A stretch of DNA of 64,000 nucleotides from contig JAFDYU010000007.1 in the NCBI GenBank assembly GCA_018267285.1, positions 206-64,205 of the forward strand, written 5' to 3'. This document shows, piece by piece, positions 17,346-25,904 of this stretch; position 1 is the stretch's first letter; the number at the start of each line of letters is the position of its first letter. The notes beneath the pieces were generated by a model. That model was given only the letters and a program-made list of their open reading frames with translations, made no database searches and was not told the DNA's origin. The translations under genes and the position numbers were made by a program. Source of the stretch: Bacteroidota bacterium (GTDB lineage Bacteria > Bacteroidota > Bacteroidia > Cytophagales > Cyclobacteriaceae).

Positions 17346-18240
17346 CCTCAAGAAAGTATCGGCCGAAGAAAAAAAGAACGCGGGCAAACTCCTCAACGAT
17401 TTAAAACAACTGGCCGAAAACAAATTCAAGACATCGCAGACTGAACTGGATGATTCATCAGCTTCATCATCTGCAGATATTGACTTATCGCTGCCCGTAA
17501 TACCCAACCGGGTAGGCAACCAACATCCATTAAGCCTCACGCGTTATCGCATCATAGAAGTTTTTGAAAAACTCGGATTCAATCTGGCCGATGGGCCTGA
17601 GATTGAAGACGACTGGCACAACTTCACGGCATTGAATTTTCCACCCAACCACCCGGCCCGCGAAATGCAGGATACTTTTTTCATTGAAAAAAATCCGGAC
17701 AGGCTGTTGCGTACACACACCTCCAATGTGCAGATACGGTTGATGAAGCAGCAAAAGCCGCCCATCCGCTCGATCATGCCAGGTAGGGTTTATCGCAATG
17801 AAGCAATCTCTGCACGTGCGCATTGTTTCTTTCATCAAGTTGAGGGCTTGTATGTAGATAAAAACGTTGGCTTTGCAGATTTAAAACAAACGCTTTACCA
17901 CTTTGCCCAGGAAATGTATGGTAAGGATATAAAAATAAGATATCGCCCGTCTTTTTTTCCATTTACCGAACCCAGCGCAGAAATAGATATCTCGTGCCTT
18001 ATATGCAAAGGCAACGGGTGCAATATTTGCAAACACAGCGGGTGGGTAGAGATTGCAGGCTCGGGGATGGTTCATCCAAACGTGTTGAAAAATTGCAACA
18101 TCGATCCCGAAGAATATACGGGTTTTGCCTTTGGGATGGGCATTGAACGCGTAACCCAATTACTATTTCAAGTTAACGACTTGCGACTTTATTCCGAAAA
18201 CGATATCCGCTTTTTAAAGCAATTTAAAACCGTGATGTAG
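17218..18240 (+). CDS. pheS: Phenylalanine--tRNA ligase subunit alpha
   Basis: The 340-residue catalytic subunit charges tRNA-Phe with phenylalanine together with PheT, which is not in this window. It has an N-terminal coiled coil (about 1-90). The class II aminoacylation core begins near GPEIEDDWHNF. Motif 2 is RVYRNEAIS and motif 3 is GFAFGMGIERV. The Cys-rich CxxCxGxGCxxC segment at about 255-268 is usual for Bacteroidota PheS. Its ATG lies 128 bp inside the 3' end of the upstream transferase gene. The stop TAG overlaps the GTG of the next gene by one base, so the two genes are likely coupled. Confidence 0.96.
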   Translation: MEQKIKSIEAEVTAFAISSKETLENFRLKYISKKGLIPTLFDDLKKVSAEEKKNAGKLLNDLKQLAENKFKTSQTELDDSSASSSADIDLSLPVIPNRVGNQHPLSLTRYRIIEVFEKLGFNLADGPEIEDDWHNFTALNFPPNHPAREMQDTFFIEKNPDRLLRTHTSNVQIRLMKQQKPPIRSIMPGRVYRNEAISARAHCFFHQVEGLYVDKNVGFADLKQTLYHFAQEMYGKDIKIRYRPSFFPFTEPSAEIDISCLICKGNGCNICKHSGWVEIAGSGMVHPNVLKNCNIDPEEYTGFAFGMGIERVTQLLFQVNDLRLYSENDIRFLKQFKTVM

Positions 18241-19094
18241 TGCGCTCCATCGAAAAAATTGGTGTAATCGGTGCCGGCTCAATGGGGCAGGGCATTGCAC
18301 AAGCCTGTGCAAGTGCCGGATATCAGGTTTTGCTGTGCGATGTAACTACTGAAATAATACAAAAAGGAATTTCCGGAATTGGTAAAAATTTGGATCAAGC
18401 AATTGTTCGTGGAAAGTCAACTCCAGAAAAAAAAACAAAAACACTTTCACTTCTAAAAGCTTGTCAGCTTGCCGAACTTAAAGCAGATTTAATCATTGAA
18501 GCAGTAATAGAAAAACTTGAACTGAAGCAAAAAATTTTTCGTGACCTCGAATTGATAAATGATGCGGACACTGTTTTAGCCACCAACACTTCCTCGCTTT
18601 CGGTTTCAAAGATTGCAACGGTGCTAAAACATCCAAACCGTTTTTTGGGCTTGCACTTTTTTAACCCGGCTCATTTAATGAAATTGGTTGAAATAGTCGA
18701 AGGCGAAAAAACCAATCATAACCTGATGGATGAAATGACTGAATTTGTTAAATCGATTGATAAAATTCCGGTTCGGGTAAAAGATTCTCCAGGCTTTATC
18801 GTTAACCGTGTGGCCAGACATTTTTACCTCGAATCGCTGCGGTTGCTTGAGGAAAAAAATGCCGACCTCAGCACTATAGATGCGCTTGCCAAATCAGCAG
18901 GTTTTAGGCTGGGCCCTTTTGAACTGATGGACTTGATTGGCAATGATGTAAACTACGAGGTGAGCAGGCAGGTGTACGAAGCATTTGGGCAAATAAAACG
19001 TTTTAAGCCCAGTGTTATTCAGGAAGAAAAAGTAAAAACAGGTATGTTGGGAAAGAAGACTGGGAAAGGATATTACGATTATGAAAAAAATTAG
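18240..19094 (+). CDS. 3-hydroxyacyl-CoA (3-hydroxybutyryl-CoA type) dehydrogenase
   Basis: The 284-residue NAD(P)-dependent enzyme oxidises (S)-3-hydroxyacyl-CoA to 3-oxoacyl-CoA, or acts in reverse in butyryl-CoA metabolism. It has a Rossmann GAGSMGQGIA motif at about 10-19, the catalytic segment HFFNPAHLMKLVE (about 140-152) and the C-terminal domain segment SPGFIVNRVARHF. Length equals the stand-alone short form (HBD/PaaH), not the FadB fusion. GTG start 18240 overlaps the pheS stop and directly begins the conserved region. It overlaps the next gene by 14 bp. Confidence 0.93.
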   Translation: MRSIEKIGVIGAGSMGQGIAQACASAGYQVLLCDVTTEIIQKGISGIGKNLDQAIVRGKSTPEKKTKTLSLLKACQLAELKADLIIEAVIEKLELKQKIFRDLELINDADTVLATNTSSLSVSKIATVLKHPNRFLGLHFFNPAHLMKLVEIVEGEKTNHNLMDEMTEFVKSIDKIPVRVKDSPGFIVNRVARHFYLESLRLLEEKNADLSTIDALAKSAGFRLGPFELMDLIGNDVNYEVSRQVYEAFGQIKRFKPSVIQEEKVKTGMLGKKTGKGYYDYEKN

Positions 19095-19497
19095 ACACAC
19101 ACTCATTATTTTATTTTGTTTTTTGGGCATTGTTACATCGTATGCTCAGGCTGCATTTCCTACAATTACTGTGAACCTTAATTATCCTCAATACCAGAGG
19201 TTGAAATTGGATGGAGGCTATGTGTATATTGAAGGGGCCGGCATGAAAGGCATTATCCTCTATCGCGCTAGCGAAAATGTGTACTTAGCCTACGAACGTG
19301 CCTGCCCTTATGATTCTTATGAAAGTGCTGTTCAGGTAGACGGTTCAACCTTATTCATGGTCGATCAAACCTGTAAATCAACCTTCAATTTTTCTGATGG
19401 CCAACCCACAGGTGGCCCGGCTCAACGCCCGCTGATTCAATACCGCATTGAGCTGAGTGAAACTACACTCAAGATTTCGGACGAAGTTGTGAATTAA
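19081..19497 (+). CDS. Secreted Rieske-like protein lacking the histidine ligands
   Basis: The 138-residue protein has a signal peptide (about 1-23, ending SYAQ). The mature domain shows a Rieske-like ending: two cysteines 23 residues apart (in ACPYD and QTCKS), then FSDGQPTGGPAQRPL, which matches the GxPxxGPAxxPL loop of Rieske ferredoxins. In true Rieske sites C-x-H and C-x-x-H bind [2Fe-2S]. Here the histidine positions are Tyr and Thr, so cluster binding is doubtful and a disulfide is as likely. It overlaps the dehydrogenase gene by 14 bp. The function is unknown. Confidence 0.75.
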   Translation: MKKIRHTLIILFCFLGIVTSYAQAAFPTITVNLNYPQYQRLKLDGGYVYIEGAGMKGIILYRASENVYLAYERACPYDSYESAVQVDGSTLFMVDQTCKSTFNFSDGQPTGGPAQRPLIQYRIELSETTLKISDEVVN

Positions 19498-19500
19498 AAA

Positions 19501-20979
19501 TTACTTGAGATTACGCAAGTTGCTGTTCTTCTTACTGTACGTGAAGTAAATCATCAGGCCGATACACAACCAAACAGTAGCAACAATTTGAGTTATATGA
19601 TCGAGTGATACAATCAAAATGGTGCACACAATCACCCCTAAGATAGGAACGAGCGGCACCCACGGTGTACGGAAAGGTCTTTCTGTTTTTGGGTCTGTTT
19701 TTCGCATCACCCAAACCCCAACGCACACCAGTACAAAAGCAAAAAGAGTCCCCACACTGGTCAGGTCTCCGGTTAGGTTTTCCGGAACAAAACCCGCTAT
19801 GCTGGCCGTGAAAATCAGCAGAATAATATTTGATTTATACGGAGTGCGGAATTTGCTGTGCAGGTCCGAGAATATTTTAGGAATTAACCCATCGTTTGAC
19901 ATCGAAAAGAAAACTCTGGATTGTCCGTACAACATAGCCAGGATAACGGCTGAAAATCCAATAAGGATAGAGGCACTTACCAACGGAGCTAACCAACCAT
20001 AGCCAATCATATAGTGTTGAATGGCATACGAAACGGAAGCTTCTTTTCCTTCTTTAATAAAGTCGGTGTAGGGTGCCACTCCGGTCAATACATGAGAGAA
20101 CAAAATATAAAGAACTGTACATACGGCCAAAGATCCTAAAATACCAATTGGCATGTCGCGTTTAGGGTTTTTCGTCTCTTGAGCCGCAGTAGAGACGGCA
20201 TCAAAACCAATGAAAGCAAAAAACACAATACTCGCCCCACGCAGCATGCCACCCCATCCATGATTGAAAAAGGGAGCGTAAGATTGAACCATGCCGTTGG
20301 AGGCCGTAACATCCGGGGCATCCGGGGGAATGAAAAATGGTACATAGTTAGTTGGATTGATGAATTGCCACCCCACCGCAATGAAGACGAGAACAATGGT
20401 AACTTTAATGGCTACAATGATGGCATTGAAAATGGCTGATTCTTGCGTACCCTTAATCAAAATCAACGTGATCAAAGTTAAGATAGCTAAGGCCGGTAAA
20501 TTGATGATGCCGTGTACGCCTGTGGCGGAGATTTCCATGGGCGAGTGGCACCACTCAAAGGGTATCGATCCACCAAATAAGTTATTCAAATATTGACTCC
20601 ACGAAATGGCAACTGTTGCTGCGCCAAGAGCATACTCCAATATTAGCGACCAACCAATAGCCCAAGCCACAACCTCGCCCAGTGTTACGTAGGCGTAGGT
20701 ATAAGCACTTCCGGCCACGGGTATCATGGCTGCAAACTCTGCATAACACAAACCTGCAAACGCACAGCCAATGGCGGCTACTATAAATGAAATAACCACA
20801 GAAGGCCCCGCTGCTTGCCCGGCAGCAGCGGCAGTTCGTACAAACAAGCCGGCACCAATAATTGCCCCAACACCAAGTGCCACCAGGTTAGCCGCACCCA
20901 AAGTTCTTTTTAGTGCATGGCCCGAATCGGCTGCTTGAGCTAATAATTGTGCAAGAGGCTTCTTAATAAACAAACTCAT
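19501..20979 (-). CDS. APC-superfamily amino acid permease, CAT-like
   Basis: The 492-residue inner-membrane transporter has twelve or more hydrophobic segments. The first helix carries GVGAIIGAGLFVRTA, the APC substrate-binding signature. A segment FIGFDAVSTAAQETKNPKRDMP is typical of the cationic amino acid transporter (CAT/YhdG) branch. The C-terminal part includes PFRTPWVPLVP. It probably imports amino acids by proton symport; substrate is not determinable. A TACTTTTG box precedes it. The 3' end faces the Rieske-like gene with only 3 nt between stop codons. Confidence 0.93.
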   Translation of the reverse strand: MSLFIKKPLAQLLAQAADSGHALKRTLGAANLVALGVGAIIGAGLFVRTAAAAGQAAGPSVVISFIVAAIGCAFAGLCYAEFAAMIPVAGSAYTYAYVTLGEVVAWAIGWSLILEYALGAATVAISWSQYLNNLFGGSIPFEWCHSPMEISATGVHGIINLPALAILTLITLILIKGTQESAIFNAIIVAIKVTIVLVFIAVGWQFINPTNYVPFFIPPDAPDVTASNGMVQSYAPFFNHGWGGMLRGASIVFFAFIGFDAVSTAAQETKNPKRDMPIGILGSLAVCTVLYILFSHVLTGVAPYTDFIKEGKEASVSYAIQHYMIGYGWLAPLVSASILIGFSAVILAMLYGQSRVFFSMSNDGLIPKIFSDLHSKFRTPYKSNIILLIFTASIAGFVPENLTGDLTSVGTLFAFVLVCVGVWVMRKTDPKTERPFRTPWVPLVPILGVIVCTILIVSLDHITQIVATVWLCIGLMIYFTYSKKNSNLRNLK

Positions 20980-21005
20980 GAAAATGGGGTTAAGTCAAAG
21001 TTGCC

Positions 21006-21013
21006 CAAAAGTA
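21006..21013 (-). promoter_or_regulatory. -7 promoter box TACTTTTG of the amino acid permease
   Basis: Exact TAnnTTTG match on the minus strand, 26 nt before the ATG at 20979. A TTG lies 23 nt further upstream, at the long end of the usual spacing. Confidence 0.5.
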
Positions 21014-21129
21014 TAAATTAATACCAAAAGTAAAAGCAACTTTTTATTTGGTAGGCTGCTATTTGCGGTATTGGAACGTAATCCTGATTACTGATGGGTT
21101 CCGGTTTGGTACTACTTTAATGAGATGAA

Positions 21130-22395
21130 TCAGTTCTTATCGTGGCGCAACTTAACAACAAGTGAGTCTTGCTCTTTTATATCGATTTCTTTGCTTCGGT
21201 ATCCCATAAAGAAAAAGCCAAGCACTCGATTATGTTGATCGATGGATATAGAAAAACGCCCGCTTGCATTCGTTACGGTTCCAGTGGTTGTTCCTTTCAC
21301 CACCACGTTGACTCCCGGCAAAACTGAATTATCTTCCGAAGAAAGAACCACTCCGGAAATTATTTTGGTATTACTTTTTATTTGTTTTTTGGCAGGGCTT
21401 GGTACACCATTATCTAATGTTTTTGATTCTTTTTTTAAGAGTTGATCTGCGACCACAACTTCGCTGAGTTGTGTATCGTCTTTTTCTAATTTAACAACAA
21501 GTGAATTTCCTGTCCGGGTATCAATTTCCTTTGCTTGATGTCCTATGAAGGAAAAGACCAATACCGTATTTTTTTCATCCGTGGGGATAGAAAAATGTCC
21601 AACCGCATCGGTCACTGAACCAATAGTTGTTCCTTTCACCATAACATTTACGCCCGGGAGCACGGAGTTGTCTTCTGAGGAAACAACAATGCCGGTTATT
21701 GTACGATTTGTGGCTTGGTTGGCAAGGCCTGCTCCTTGATTTGAATAATGAAGTACACGGGCAATTTTATTTTCCGATTTGTCTGTCATTGAATAATTTG
21801 GTGTACTCTTAATTGTAGGAGCAGAAACAGCCCGCGATGCCTCTTGTGCTTCAGGTTTTGGTTTTACTTCTTCAGCTTTTGTTAAGGCTAATTCATCATG
21901 CGAGGGCTTCTCTATTTCGGATTCAGTCTCCGCTTCTTTTTTGGGTTCATTGGCTACTTTGCGTTTAGTAGGCTTCTCGGCTACAACTTCATTCTTGGGT
22001 TGGGTTGAAACATCTTTGTTTTCTTTTGTTTGAATGTCGGCCGGTTTTTTTTCCGCGTTATGTTCGATCGGACTTTGCTGTGTAGTTGTTTCTGTCTTTA
22101 AAGCAATGGTTTCTTTCCTTGGAGCGAGTTGGTACACAAGGAAAACGGAAGAAGCAATCAAGATCAGGCCTGCGGCAATGCGTAAGGGTGTGAAACGAAT
22201 TTTTTCTTTGTCGGTTATTTTGGAATTTAATTGATCAACATCTTTTTCATAATCAGTCGAATCAATCAAATCGCTTCCTTCCAGAGCCTCTGCTAAAAAA
22301 GGATCTTCCAGTGCTTTTTTTTCAAGCGCGTGCATTTCTTTGGCACTGAGCAATCCCTTTTTGTATTTGATAATATCGTCTGAAAGGTTATCCAT
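21130..22395 (-). CDS. Anti-sigma-like membrane protein with two CarboxypepD_reg repeats
   Basis: The 421-residue protein has a cytoplasmic head (about 1-70, LSDDIIKYKKGLLSAKEMHALE) and one membrane helix (71-90). A long charged Lys/Glu/Pro-rich linker (about 95-200) and two tandem CarboxypepD_reg-like domains (about 229-310 and 343-420) follow. Each domain begins VLPGVNVxVKGTTxGxVT and ends with the residues SLVVKL. The repeats are similar at DNA level too. The start overlaps the sigma gene stop by 8 bp, so this is very probably its anti-sigma factor, with the repeats as periplasmic sensors. The same domain type heads the vWA protein encoded divergently. Confidence 0.82.
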   Translation of the reverse strand: MDNLSDDIIKYKKGLLSAKEMHALEKKALEDPFLAEALEGSDLIDSTDYEKDVDQLNSKITDKEKIRFTPLRIAAGLILIASSVFLVYQLAPRKETIALKTETTTQQSPIEHNAEKKPADIQTKENKDVSTQPKNEVVAEKPTKRKVANEPKKEAETESEIEKPSHDELALTKAEEVKPKPEAQEASRAVSAPTIKSTPNYSMTDKSENKIARVLHYSNQGAGLANQATNRTITGIVVSSEDNSVLPGVNVMVKGTTIGSVTDAVGHFSIPTDEKNTVLVFSFIGHQAKEIDTRTGNSLVVKLEKDDTQLSEVVVADQLLKKESKTLDNGVPSPAKKQIKSNTKIISGVVLSSEDNSVLPGVNVVVKGTTTGTVTNASGRFSISIDQHNRVLGFFFMGYRSKEIDIKEQDSLVVKLRHDKN

Positions 22396-22936
22396 TTGTT
22401 TCCATACAAATTTTTAAATTTCGTTTCCCGTTTTGAATAAAACTTTTCACGTTATTCATATCAAAACCGGTCATCGCCACAATGTCTTTGTAACACTTCT
22501 CGTCCAGGTAGAAAAGACGTACACACTGCTGTTGCCCTTCGGCCAATTTATTGATACAATTTTCCAGCTTGGTTAAATCTTGTTCCAATCCGTGTTCTTC
22601 TTGCAGATGCAATACGTACGTAGTTTCCACAAGTCTATCCGAAATTTCTTCCATGAATTTACCTTTTTTACTCCGAATGCTCATTAGGCAATGGTTTCGG
22701 GTTGTAACGTAAAGCCAACTTTTGAAATTTTCGACCTGATGACTTTTCAACAGCCCGATTAGCTTTTCAAACACCTGCATCGTTGCATCCTTGGCTTCGT
22801 CCCGGTCTTTCAGGTATTTTAAACAAACACCATATACCAGTGCAGTGTAGCGCTTGTACAGCTGTCCGATTATCCCAATATCGCCCGTTTTTTTATAGGA
22901 GCGGATAAGTTCTATATCGGGTAGAAGGTCGGCCAT
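22388..22936 (-). CDS. ECF-type RNA polymerase sigma factor
   Basis: The 182-residue protein has region 2 at about 25-95 (KYLKDRDEAKDATMQVFEKLIGLL, then FKSWLYVTTRNHCLMSIR). Region 4 spans about 130-175 (LAEGQQQCVRLFYLDEKCYKDI, then MNNVKSFIQNGKRNLKICM). It overlaps its downstream partner, the CarboxypepD_reg anti-sigma-like gene, by 8 bp. Upstream it diverges from a vWA protein gene across 78 bp, with TACGTTTT, a near-match to the -7 consensus, on the minus strand. Confidence 0.92.
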   Translation of the reverse strand: MADLLPDIELIRSYKKTGDIGIIGQLYKRYTALVYGVCLKYLKDRDEAKDATMQVFEKLIGLLKSHQVENFKSWLYVTTRNHCLMSIRSKKGKFMEEISDRLVETTYVLHLQEEHGLEQDLTKLENCINKLAEGQQQCVRLFYLDEKCYKDIVAMTGFDMNNVKSFIQNGKRNLKICMETNG

Positions 22937-23014
22937 GTTGCGGTTAAGTTAAAATTTTTTGTTGGGTTTTATGGAAAACGTAAAATCACTGCATCTGATG
23001 TAAAAAAATAAAAC

Positions 23015-24886
23015 ATGAAAACAAGGATTTCTCTGCTGGCGCTGGTAATAGTTATCATCTCCGGCTTTCGATTGATGCCCACGCGGACGATTATGGGCAA
23101 AGTAACACACATTGGCAGCGGCAGCCCATTACCGGGGGTTACTGTTTCTTTAAAAGGAACTTCTACCAACACGGTAACGGATGCACAAGGCAACTATTTA
23201 ATCAACACGCCCGATAGCGGAGGCACGTTGGTATTTTCTTTCATCGGATTGCAAACCAAAGAAGTGAAAGTTGCCAACAAGAACAGAATTGATGTGGTGA
23301 TGGAAAGCGACATGACTCCACTTAAAGAAGTGGTAACCACTCATGTTAAACAAGATAAGCGGATGAGAACGGCACCTGCTAAGTATGGCCTGGCGCAAGG
23401 TGCGATTTACCCGGCAGACGAACTTATGGTTTCGTATCCAACAAGCTCGGAGAACCGTGAGCAATTCAACACCGAAGAATACGATGGGATTACCGAAAAT
23501 ATTTTTCGCGATGCGCGCTATAGCCCGCTTTCCACTTTTTCTATCGATGTGGATGCCGCCTCGTACAGCAATATCAGAAGGTATATTCAAAATGGCCAGC
23601 GTCCGCCCAAGGATGCCGTGCGGATTGAAGAGATGGTGAATTATTTCCATTATCAATATCCGCAGCCCGAGGGAGAGGACCCGTTTTCGATCAATACCGA
23701 AATTTCTTCAGCTCCCTGGAATGAAAAACACAAATTGGTGCTCATCGGGTTGCAAGGCAAAAAAATCCCCACGGAAAAATTGCCGCCATCTAATTTGGTT
23801 TTCCTTATCGATGTATCGGGATCGATGAGCGACCACAATAAATTGCCTTTATTAAAATCTTCGTTCAAATTATTGGTGCAGCAACTGCGCGAGCAAGATC
23901 ATGTAGCCATTGTGGTTTATGCTGGCGCAGCAGGGTTGGTATTGCCTTCCACATCCGGAGCCGACAAAAATAAGATCATCGAAGCCATCGATCGGCTCGA
24001 AGCGGGCGGATCTACGGCCGGTGGTGCGGGTATAAGGTTAGCGTACCAAGTAGCAAAAGAAAATTTTAATAAAGAAGGGAACAACCGAGTGATTCTGGCA
24101 ACCGATGGCGATTTTAATATTGGCGAGTCGAGTAACGGGGCGATGGAACGATTGATTGAAGAGAAAAGGCAAGAGGGCGTGTTCCTTACGGTGATGGGCT
24201 TTGGTATGGGCAACTACAAAGACTCTAAAATGGAAACCCTGGCCGACAAGGGCAACGGAAACTATCTCTACATCGATTCCATTCTTGAAGCTCAGAAAGC
24301 GTTGGTGAATGAATTTGGCGGAACGCTTTTTACGATTGCAAAAGATGTAAAACTTCAGATCGAATTTAATCCGGCAAAAGTGCAAGCCTACCGTTTGATC
24401 GGTTACGAAAACCGGATGCTGAAAAGCGAAGATTTCAACAACGATAAAAAAGATGCGGGCGAACTGGGTTCCGGGCACACGGTAACGGCTTTATACGAAA
24501 TCATTCCGGTTGGCGTAGAAAGCAAATTTTTCAAAGTAGACGAATTAAAATATCAGAATACAAAAATTGATCCGCAAGCTTTGAAAAGCAACGAACTGAT
24601 GACTGTAAAATTCCGCTTCAAAAAACCGGACGGAGAAGTAAGTAAGCTGATCGTCCATACACTGAAGGACAGAAATAATTCGCTGGAAAAAACATCAAAC
24701 AACTTCCGATGGGCGGCATCAGTGGCTTCGTTCGGCATGTTGCTCCGCGGGTCCGAATATTTAAATGGATTTTCGGAAAATGGGATAATTGCGCTGGCAC
24801 AAAATGCAAAAGGCGAAGATAAAAACGGATATCGCAACGAGTTTATCAGTTTGATAAAAGCAGATCAGTTGGTAGCAAGCAAGTAA
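23015..24886 (+). CDS. vWA-domain protein with N-terminal CarboxypepD_reg domain (YfbK-like)
   Basis: The 623-residue protein starts with a hydrophobic signal or anchor segment (about 5-22). A CarboxypepD_reg-like domain follows (about 27-100, SPLPGVTVSLKGTSTNTVTDAQGNY). A vWA N-terminal segment comes next, then a vWA domain with an intact MIDAS motif DVSGSMSD (Asp266). The C-terminal part resembles DUF3520. This is the YfbK-like layout of exported vWA proteins. The MIDAS implies metal-dependent ligand binding. The gene diverges from a sigma/anti-sigma pair whose anti-sigma carries two copies of the same CarboxypepD_reg-type domain, suggesting a functional link. A 15-bp terminator follows. 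Confidence 0.9.
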   Translation: MKTRISLLALVIVIISGFRLMPTRTIMGKVTHIGSGSPLPGVTVSLKGTSTNTVTDAQGNYLINTPDSGGTLVFSFIGLQTKEVKVANKNRIDVVMESDMTPLKEVVTTHVKQDKRMRTAPAKYGLAQGAIYPADELMVSYPTSSENREQFNTEEYDGITENIFRDARYSPLSTFSIDVDAASYSNIRRYIQNGQRPPKDAVRIEEMVNYFHYQYPQPEGEDPFSINTEISSAPWNEKHKLVLIGLQGKKIPTEKLPPSNLVFLIDVSGSMSDHNKLPLLKSSFKLLVQQLREQDHVAIVVYAGAAGLVLPSTSGADKNKIIEAIDRLEAGGSTAGGAGIRLAYQVAKENFNKEGNNRVILATDGDFNIGESSNGAMERLIEEKRQEGVFLTVMGFGMGNYKDSKMETLADKGNGNYLYIDSILEAQKALVNEFGGTLFTIAKDVKLQIEFNPAKVQAYRLIGYENRMLKSEDFNNDKKDAGELGSGHTVTALYEIIPVGVESKFFKVDELKYQNTKIDPQALKSNELMTVKFRFKKPDGEVSKLIVHTLKDRNNSLEKTSNNFRWAASVASFGMLLRGSEYLNGFSENGIIALAQNAKGEDKNGYRNEFISLIKADQLVASK

Positions 24887-24891
24887 AATTG

Positions 24892-24925
24892 TATAAAGAG
24901 GCTTCAATTTTGAAGCCTCTTTATA
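24892..24925 (+). terminator. Terminator after the vWA gene, 15-bp perfect stem
   Basis: Positions 24892-24906 and 24911-24925 pair perfectly over 15 bp with a 4-nt loop. The stem contains its own A- and T-rich ends (AAAGAGG / CCTCTTT). The following bases are T-rich. Confidence 0.85.
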
Positions 24926-25073
24926 TTGATTTTTTCACAATTTCTAAAAGCGTTTTAGCGCGAGATGTATTCAGATGGAATTGAATATTTGCTCACGTGC
25001 GTGTGCAGCTATTTTTTTGAGTGTTGTGCCGTTTTACTTGCAATCATATTTGTTCTCAAGCAATTTCAGGACT

Positions 25074-25904
25074 TTAGTCCGAATGGGATTTTTTCAGGCC
25101 GTTTTTACAGACAAAAAAACCTAGAGCTTTTTTTCTTTTAAGTATTTGTTGGTTGGCCAGATCCATTGCATGTGTAAACCTTTCCCGGTGATGGATGTGA
25201 TATACAATGGCACGAAATTTCATTGAAATGAAGGTTACTCCCAAAATACTAAGGCGCCATTCGATGTCGGTATCTTCTCCACAGCCGGGAGAAGGATAAT
25301 CTTCATCAAAACCATTGATGGCCATCAAATCCGACTTACATATTCCCATGTTACATCCCAACAGCCTGCCCGAACTCTTTTGTGTAAAACGTTGAGGTAT
25401 TGTTTTGAGATACAGACCTTCTTCAATACGTTTACTCCCACTCCACAGCAGACTGAAAATTGTGAAATCTGCCGAGTAACCATTACGAAGTATCTGTTTG
25501 GAAATTTCTTCACTTAACATTACCCTGCGACCATACAAAACTTTTTTGGCACCTTTTGATGCAATGTATTCTTTCACGAAGTGGCGGTGCGGAATGCAAT
25601 CGCCATCAAGAAAAATGATAAAATCGGATGAGGTATGATTAATTGCTCGGTTAAGAGCACCACACTTTCTAAACCCATCATCGCGTTGCGAAAGGTGCGT
25701 GAGCGAAAAAGAAAGAGAAGGTTTTATTTTTGCCAGAAACTCAATCGTATCGGGGCTATCATCATCTTCAGAAACAATCACTTCAAAAGCTCCGAGGGCG
25801 CTTTGACGCTCTAACGCCAATAATACCAACGATAAGTTGGGAATGTTTTTGTAATAAGAAATAACGACAGTCGCCAGCACCACGCTATCATTTTTTAATT
25901 GCAT
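25074..25904 (-). CDS. Family 2 glycosyltransferase with galactosyltransferase-type C-terminal motif
   Basis: The 276-residue GT-A enzyme would transfer a sugar from a nucleotide donor. It has VVISYYKN at the start of the Rossmann-like fold, VSEDDDSPDT, the metal-binding DGDC motif near 95, and GEDTDIEWRL near 210, which acts as the acceptor/catalytic-base region in chondroitin polymerase-like enzymes. No membrane helix is seen. It overlaps the upstream GT4 gene by 17 bp, so both are made from one transcript for a surface glycan. About 150 bp between its stop and the vWA terminator contain no recognisable gene. Confidence 0.87.
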   Translation of the reverse strand: MQLKNDSVVLATVVISYYKNIPNLSLVLLALERQSALGAFEVIVSEDDDSPDTIEFLAKIKPSLSFSLTHLSQRDDGFRKCGALNRAINHTSSDFIIFLDGDCIPHRHFVKEYIASKGAKKVLYGRRVMLSEEISKQILRNGYSADFTIFSLLWSGSKRIEEGLYLKTIPQRFTQKSSGRLLGCNMGICKSDLMAINGFDEDYPSPGCGEDTDIEWRLSILGVTFISMKFRAIVYHIHHRERFTHAMDLANQQILKRKKALGFFVCKNGLKKSHSD

